Of a stretch of DNA of 64,000 nt, positions 59,967 through 64,000 are shown in pieces. The notes beneath the pieces were generated by a model. That model did no database searches. It was not told the DNA's origin and worked only from the letters and a program-made list of their open reading frames with translations. The translations under genes and the position numbers were made by a program. Source of the stretch: Achromobacter sp. MYb9 (GTDB taxonomy: Bacteria > Pseudomonadota > Gammaproteobacteria > Burkholderiales > Burkholderiaceae_B); contig NZ_PCOQ01000011.1 in assembly GCF_002975275.1 (NCBI RefSeq), positions 1-64,000 of the forward strand, in the 5' to 3' direction. Within the stretch, counting starts at the first letter, position 1. The number at the start of each line of letters is the position of its first letter.

Positions 59967-61586
59967 ATGACCACCATGCAAAGAACCTTGCAACCGCTGC
60001 CCCCCGTAGACGCCATGACGCTCAAGCGTTGGCTGCACGACGGCGACGAGATCGCTTTTCTGGACGTGCGCGAACACGGCCAGTACGGCGAGGCGCATCC
60101 CTTCTACGCCACCACCCTGCCTTATAGCCGCCTGGAGATCGAGGTATCCCGACTCGTTCCGCGCCGCTCGACTCGCATCGTGCTGCTGGACGAAGGCGAT
60201 GGCGTGGCGCAGCGCGCCGCCACGGCGCTGCGGGATCTGGGCTATGACGATGTACGCACGCTTGATGGCGGCATGCCGGCCTGGCGCGCGGCCGGCCTGG
60301 TCGTCTTCGCTGGCGTCAATTTACCCAGCAAGACCTTCGGCGAACTGGCCGAACATCTGCTGCACACGCCACGCATCACGGCGACGGACCTGGCCGCGCG
60401 ACAGCAACGCGGCGAGGACCTGATCGTGCTGGACGGCCGCCCCTACACCGAGTACGGCAAGATGAACATCCCGCACGCCATCTGCTGCCCGAACGGCGAA
60501 CTGGCGCTGCGCGCGCAGGCCCTGGCGCCCAGTCCCACGACCACCATCGTCATCAATTGCGCGGGGCGCACGCGCAGCATCATCGGCGCGCAGACCCTCA
60601 TCGACTTGGGCATACCCAACCCCGTCGTCGCGCTGGAAAACGGCACGCAGGGCTGGTATCTGGCTGACCTGCAACTGGAACATGGCTCACGCCGCAAGTA
60701 TCCCGAGTCCATAGACCCGGCTCAGTTGCCCGTGCTGCGTGAACGCGCGCAGCGCCTGGCGCGCTCGCTGGACGTTCCCACCATCGACGCCGCCCAGGCC
60801 AGCGCATGGCTGGCCCAAGGTGACCGCAGCACCTATTTGTGCGATGTCCGCACGCCGGAAGAATTCGCCGTCGGCTCCTTGCCGGGCGCGCAGCATACGC
60901 CTGGTGGCCAATTGATCCAGGCTACCGACCAATACGTCGGCGTGCGCGGCGCGCGCATCGTGCTGTTCGATGACGAAGGCGTGCGCGCCCCGGTGGTCGC
61001 CGCCTGGCTCATCCGCATGGGTTGGGACGTTTACGTACTGGCCGATGGACTACGGTCCGGCGTGGCGGCGCCTGTTGCGACGGGCACTGGCCGGGCCGCC
61101 CCTGCGGGCGTGGAATCGATCACCAGCGCGGCGTTGGCGGGCGCCGTGCTAGAAGGCGCCACACTGGTGGACGTCCGTCCCAGCATGAGCTACCGCAAGG
61201 CGCACCTGCTTGGCGCGCGTTGGTCGATCCGACCGCGCCTGCATGCGTTGGCGCTGGCGCCGCGGGCCGAGGTGATCTTGCTGGCCGAGGACGCTGCCGT
61301 GGCCGCGCTGGCCGCGCGTGAGCTGGACACCCTGGGCGTGACCCGCGTCCGGGTCAACACCGACAGCCCGTCGGCCTGGCGCGATGCCGGTCTGGCGGTC
61401 GAGGCCAGCCCCGCCGAGCCCACCGATGCCGACTGCCTCGACTATCTGTTTTTCGTGCACGACCGCCACGACGGCAACAAGGCGGCTGCCCGTCAGTACA
61501 TCGCCTGGGAAACCAATCTGGTCAACCAGATAGATGCGCAGGAACGCGCCGGCTTCCGGCTGCCGGAGGACCGCAAGACCAGCTGA
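59967..61586 (+). CDS. Rhodanese-like protein with four tandem domains
   Basis: A 539-residue protein with four rhodanese-fold domains (about 15-115, 137-235, 275-375 and 390-490). Each starts with a D-V-R-like strand (FLDVREHGQ, VLDGRPYTEYG, LCDVRTPEEFA, LVDVRPSMSY). Only domain 2 keeps an active-site Cys, in NCAGRTRS (Cys198). The equivalent loops of domains 1, 3 and 4 carry Asp or Glu, so these are inactive and probably bind or position partners. It would carry sulfane sulfur from the upstream lyase. The ATG at 59967 is chosen over a TTG at 59955. Confidence 0.88.
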   Translation: MTTMQRTLQPLPPVDAMTLKRWLHDGDEIAFLDVREHGQYGEAHPFYATTLPYSRLEIEVSRLVPRRSTRIVLLDEGDGVAQRAATALRDLGYDDVRTLDGGMPAWRAAGLVVFAGVNLPSKTFGELAEHLLHTPRITATDLAARQQRGEDLIVLDGRPYTEYGKMNIPHAICCPNGELALRAQALAPSPTTTIVINCAGRTRSIIGAQTLIDLGIPNPVVALENGTQGWYLADLQLEHGSRRKYPESIDPAQLPVLRERAQRLARSLDVPTIDAAQASAWLAQGDRSTYLCDVRTPEEFAVGSLPGAQHTPGGQLIQATDQYVGVRGARIVLFDDEGVRAPVVAAWLIRMGWDVYVLADGLRSGVAAPVATGTGRAAPAGVESITSAALAGAVLEGATLVDVRPSMSYRKAHLLGARWSIRPRLHALALAPRAEVILLAEDAAVAALAARELDTLGVTRVRVNTDSPSAWRDAGLAVEASPAEPTDADCLDYLFFVHDRHDGNKAAARQYIAWETNLVNQIDAQERAGFRLPEDRKTS

Positions 61587-61701
61587 AACCGGCGGCTTGC
61601 CGCTGACGCGTCCCGCAGGGAACGCCGTCGGCAAGCCGCCTGATCCTCGACGAGCCGGACATACGATCCAGGCCGTTAACTCAAGGTTCAAGGGGAACCG
61701 C

Positions 61702-62715
61702 ATGACACTCGCTTTCAAGCAAGCAGCCCGAGTCTCGTCCACTGCCGCCCACGCGCGGCGGGGCCTCGCCGCCCTGACGGTCGGCATGAGCATCGCGACG
61801 GCGGCGCTACCCGCGCACGCCGCCTATCCCGAACCCGGCACGCCGATCCGCCTGGTCGTGGGCTTCCCGCCTGGCGGCGGCGCCGACGTCTTGGCGCGTG
61901 CGGCCGCCGTCGGCATGTCGAAGGCCCTCAATGCCAACGTCATCGTCGAGAATCGGCCGGGCGCGAGCGGTATCATCGCCACCGACTACGTCGTGCGCGC
62001 GCAGCCTGACGGCTACACACTCTACATCGGCACCCCAGGTTCGCTGACCATCCTGCCCAATCTGCAGAAAGTCCCTTATGACCCGGCCACAGGCCTGACG
62101 CCCGTATCCGTGCTGGTGACCATGCCGAATGTGCTGGTGAGCAGTCCGAATTCAGGCATCAACAGCGCGGCCGACCTGATCGCCCGCGCCAAGTCGGGCA
62201 AGGACGTCACGTACGCATCCGGTGGCAACGGCACCATCGGCCAGATGGCGGCGGAGCAGTTCAACATGCTGGCCGGTATCAAGATGCGGCATATCCCCTA
62301 CAAGGGCACCACGCCTGCACTGACCGACGTGGTGAGCGGCCTGATCGACGTAACCTTCTCCGATCCCTCGGTGCGCACCTTGACCGAAGGCGGCAAGCTC
62401 AAGGCGCTAGGCGTGACCACGGCGGGCCCCTCCAACGAGTTTCCTGGCGCGCCTCCCATAGGCAAGAGCATCCCGGGCTATGAATTGACCAACTGGTATG
62501 GCGTGCTCGCGCCCGGCGGGACGCCCAAGGCCGTCGTCGACACGCTGAACCGCGCGTTCGCCAGCGTCATGAAGGAGCCCGCCGTGATCAAGGTGCTGGC
62601 GGCGTCCGGCATGACCGCCACGTCCAGCACGCCAGCCGAGTTCGGCGCGCTAATGAACAAAGAGCGCGTCAAGTGGGCGGATCTCATCCAGAAATCCCAC
62701 ATCACGCTGGACTGA
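61702..62715 (+). CDS. Bug family tripartite tricarboxylate transporter binding protein
   Basis: A 337-residue periplasmic binding protein. A long signal peptide ends near AHAAY (residue 40). The Bug motifs are YPEPGTPIRLVVGFPPGGGADVLAR, VENRPGASGIIATDYVVRAQPDGYT and HIPYKGTTPALTDVVSG. The ATG at 61702 has AAGGGGAA about 5 bases upstream. It lies between the rhodanese and the molybdopterin enzyme, so its ligand may be the organosulfur compound the operon uses. No TctAB permease gene is visible. Confidence 0.9.
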   Translation: MTLAFKQAARVSSTAAHARRGLAALTVGMSIATAALPAHAAYPEPGTPIRLVVGFPPGGGADVLARAAAVGMSKALNANVIVENRPGASGIIATDYVVRAQPDGYTLYIGTPGSLTILPNLQKVPYDPATGLTPVSVLVTMPNVLVSSPNSGINSAADLIARAKSGKDVTYASGGNGTIGQMAAEQFNMLAGIKMRHIPYKGTTPALTDVVSGLIDVTFSDPSVRTLTEGGKLKALGVTTAGPSNEFPGAPPIGKSIPGYELTNWYGVLAPGGTPKAVVDTLNRAFASVMKEPAVIKVLAASGMTATSSTPAEFGALMNKERVKWADLIQKSHITLD

Positions 62716-62753
62716 CCCGACGCTCCGTACAGGACAGCACACAGGATCGCATC

Positions 62754-64000
62754 ATGACGATTTCCTCACGGCCTGAGCCCGATGACCAGAACCGCATGGC
62801 GCCAGTGCGGGAGCAGCGCTTTCCGCAACTGGCCCATTGGGGAGCCTATACGGCCGTGGTGCGCGACGGACGGCTGGTGGATTGCGATCCATTCGGCCAA
62901 GATCCCAACCCCTCGCGCCTGCTGGAGACCATCGCGCCCATGGTCTACTCGCCACGCCGCATCGCACGGCCGGTGGTGCGCAAGGCCTGGCTGGAATCGC
63001 ATGGCGCGCGTGGCCGCGAACTGCGCGGCCGCGACGAGTTCGTCGAGATCGACTGGGACACCGCGCTCGACCTGGTGGCCGCTGAAATCGCCGAGACGCG
63101 CGCGGAGCACGGCGCGCAGGGCATATTCTCTGGTTCCTACGGCTGGTCCTCCGCCGGCCGCCTGCACCATGCCCGCTCGCTGATCCGCCGTTTCTATTTC
63201 GCAGGTGGCGGCGGCGTTGACCAGGTAGGCAACTACAGCTGGGGCACGGCGCAATTCCTGCTGCCGCACGTCATCGGCACCTATAACCCGCTTACCGGCC
63301 GAGTCACGTCCTGGCCCAGCATCGTCGCGCATGCCGAGGTCTTCGTCGCTTTCGGCGGCCTGGCCTTGAAGAACGGTCAGGTGTCCTCCGGCGGCGCGGC
63401 CGAGCACACCCTGGAATCCTGGCTGCGCAAGCTGGCGGCCAGCGGCGCGCGCATCATCAACATCAGCCCGACGCGCGACGACTGTCCGGATTTCGTGCAG
63501 GCCGAATGGATACCCATACGGCCCAACACCGACGTGGCACTGATGCTGGCCCTGGCTTATGAAATCCGCCGCCAGGGCGGCCAGGACGACGCCTTCCTGG
63601 CCAGCCATTGCGTAGGCTACGCGGCGCTCGAAGCGTACTTCCAGGGCCGCGAAGACGGGGTGGCCAAGACGCCCGAATGGGCCGCCGAAATCACCGGCAT
63701 TCCCGCCGCGCGCATCCGCGCACTGGCGGCACAGCTTTGCGGCAAGCGCAGTTATCTCACCTGCTCCTTCGCCGTACAGCGCGCCCAGCATGGCGAACAG
63801 CCCTATTGGATGGTGATCGCGCTGGCCGCGATGCTGGGGCAGATAGGCCTTCCCGGCGGCGGCTTCGGCTTCGGCCACGGCTCCATGAACGGCGTCGGTA
63901 ATCCACGCGTCGCGACACCAGGTCCGGAGATGCCCGTGGGGCGCAATCCCTCCGGCCTTGCCATCCCGGTGGCGCGCCTGACCGAGATGCTGGAAAATCC
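62754..64000 (+). CDS. Molybdopterin-dependent oxidoreductase, BisC/TorA/DMSO reductase type (partial)
   Basis: An open frame of 415 codons from the ATG at 62754 (AGGA upstream) to the right edge; the C-terminus is off the window. It matches the N-terminal part of TMAO/biotin-sulfoxide/DMSO reductases, with HWGAYTAVVRDGRLVDCDPF, SPRRIARPVVRKAWLESHG, the YGWSSAGRLHHA motif in which the Mo-ligand Ser is expected, and MLGQIGLPGGGFGFG. It lacks the N-terminal [4Fe-4S] Cys motif, as in BisC/TorA. No Tat signal is visible, so it may be cytoplasmic like BisC. It probably reduces a sulfoxide or N-oxide. Confidence 0.9.
   Translation, partial: MTISSRPEPDDQNRMAPVREQRFPQLAHWGAYTAVVRDGRLVDCDPFGQDPNPSRLLETIAPMVYSPRRIARPVVRKAWLESHGARGRELRGRDEFVEIDWDTALDLVAAEIAETRAEHGAQGIFSGSYGWSSAGRLHHARSLIRRFYFAGGGGVDQVGNYSWGTAQFLLPHVIGTYNPLTGRVTSWPSIVAHAEVFVAFGGLALKNGQVSSGGAAEHTLESWLRKLAASGARIINISPTRDDCPDFVQAEWIPIRPNTDVALMLALAYEIRRQGGQDDAFLASHCVGYAALEAYFQGREDGVAKTPEWAAEITGIPAARIRALAAQLCGKRSYLTCSFAVQRAQHGEQPYWMVIALAAMLGQIGLPGGGFGFGHGSMNGVGNPRVATPGPEMPVGRNPSGLAIPVARLTEMLEN

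Noticed and set aside
62766..63878. Long minus-strand open frame at the right end
   Set aside because: The plus strand encodes a clear molybdopterin oxidoreductase from 62754 through the edge; the minus frame is its shadow.
1..64000. CRISPR arrays, tRNA or rRNA genes, riboswitches and prophage genes
   Set aside because: I saw no spaced repeat array, no cloverleaf with a GTTCRANYC arm outside coding genes, no recognisable riboswitch core and no phage structural genes.

Overview
The window is a 64 kb stretch of GC-rich, densely coded bacterial chromosome. Gene style points to Alcaligenaceae (Betaproteobacteria), most likely Achromobacter or a close Bordetella relative. The clues are two Bug-type tripartite-tricarboxylate-transporter binding proteins, many LysR, GntR and AraC-type regulators next to small catabolic operons, ABC uptake systems for amino acids and polyamines, and frequent GTG starts with strong AGGAG ribosome sites. 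The genus is inferred from gene content, not from a marker gene. I saw no tRNA, rRNA, CRISPR array, prophage or complete insertion sequence.

Layout. 0-13 kb: a LysR regulator with a divergent small DUF1127-like protein; an acetyl-CoA hydrolase/CoA-transferase with a divergent LysR regulator; a large MscS-type channel; a pair of exported unknown proteins, one low-complexity and amyloid-like, one a lipoprotein; an ABM monooxygenase; a DUF1653 protein coupled to a DnaQ-type exonuclease; a soluble two-PAS chemoreceptor; a glutathione S-transferase. 13-19 kb: a GlxA-type regulator divergent from a Pot-like ABC transporter and a proline-racemase-family enzyme whose second catalytic cysteine is glycine. 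19-35 kb: a large catabolic block around an FCD-type GntR regulator. It holds a split transketolase, a shikimate-dehydrogenase-like enzyme, a GMC oxidoreductase, a GldA-like dehydrogenase, an SDR / hydroxyacyl dehydrogenase / BKACE operon, and a branched-chain-amino-acid-type ABC transporter with a fused permease-ATPase followed by a quinone oxidoreductase and an SDR. A 13-bp near-palindrome occurs exactly twice and once degenerately, always in front of these transcription units, so the block is probably one regulon.

35-48 kb: tpm, then two related ECF sigma/anti-sigma modules. One has a fasciclin gene downstream and the other a DUF3455 lipoprotein gene upstream. Both secreted-protein genes carry the same candidate promoter, GCATCCAA-N15-GTA. 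Between the modules lie a TPR protein, an exported unknown, a DUF1275 membrane protein, an SMI1/KNR4-ankyrin protein, an aldo/keto reductase with a divergent AraC regulator, a LysR regulator and a YcaC-like hydrolase. 48-57 kb: a sterol-desaturase-family enzyme, a DUF465 protein, a LysE/ArgO exporter, a membrane-anchored endonuclease, a MocR-type regulator convergent with a YggS-type PLP protein, a lipoprotein, a Bug protein, an orphan family-9 glycosyltransferase and a probable insertion-sequence end.

57-64 kb: a sulfur-themed operon with a divergent LysR regulator. It encodes a cysteine-dioxygenase-like cupin, a Cys/Met-metabolism PLP lyase, a four-domain rhodanese, a Bug binding protein and a molybdopterin oxidoreductase of the BisC/TorA type that runs off the right edge. 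Together these suggest uptake and breakdown of an organosulfur compound.
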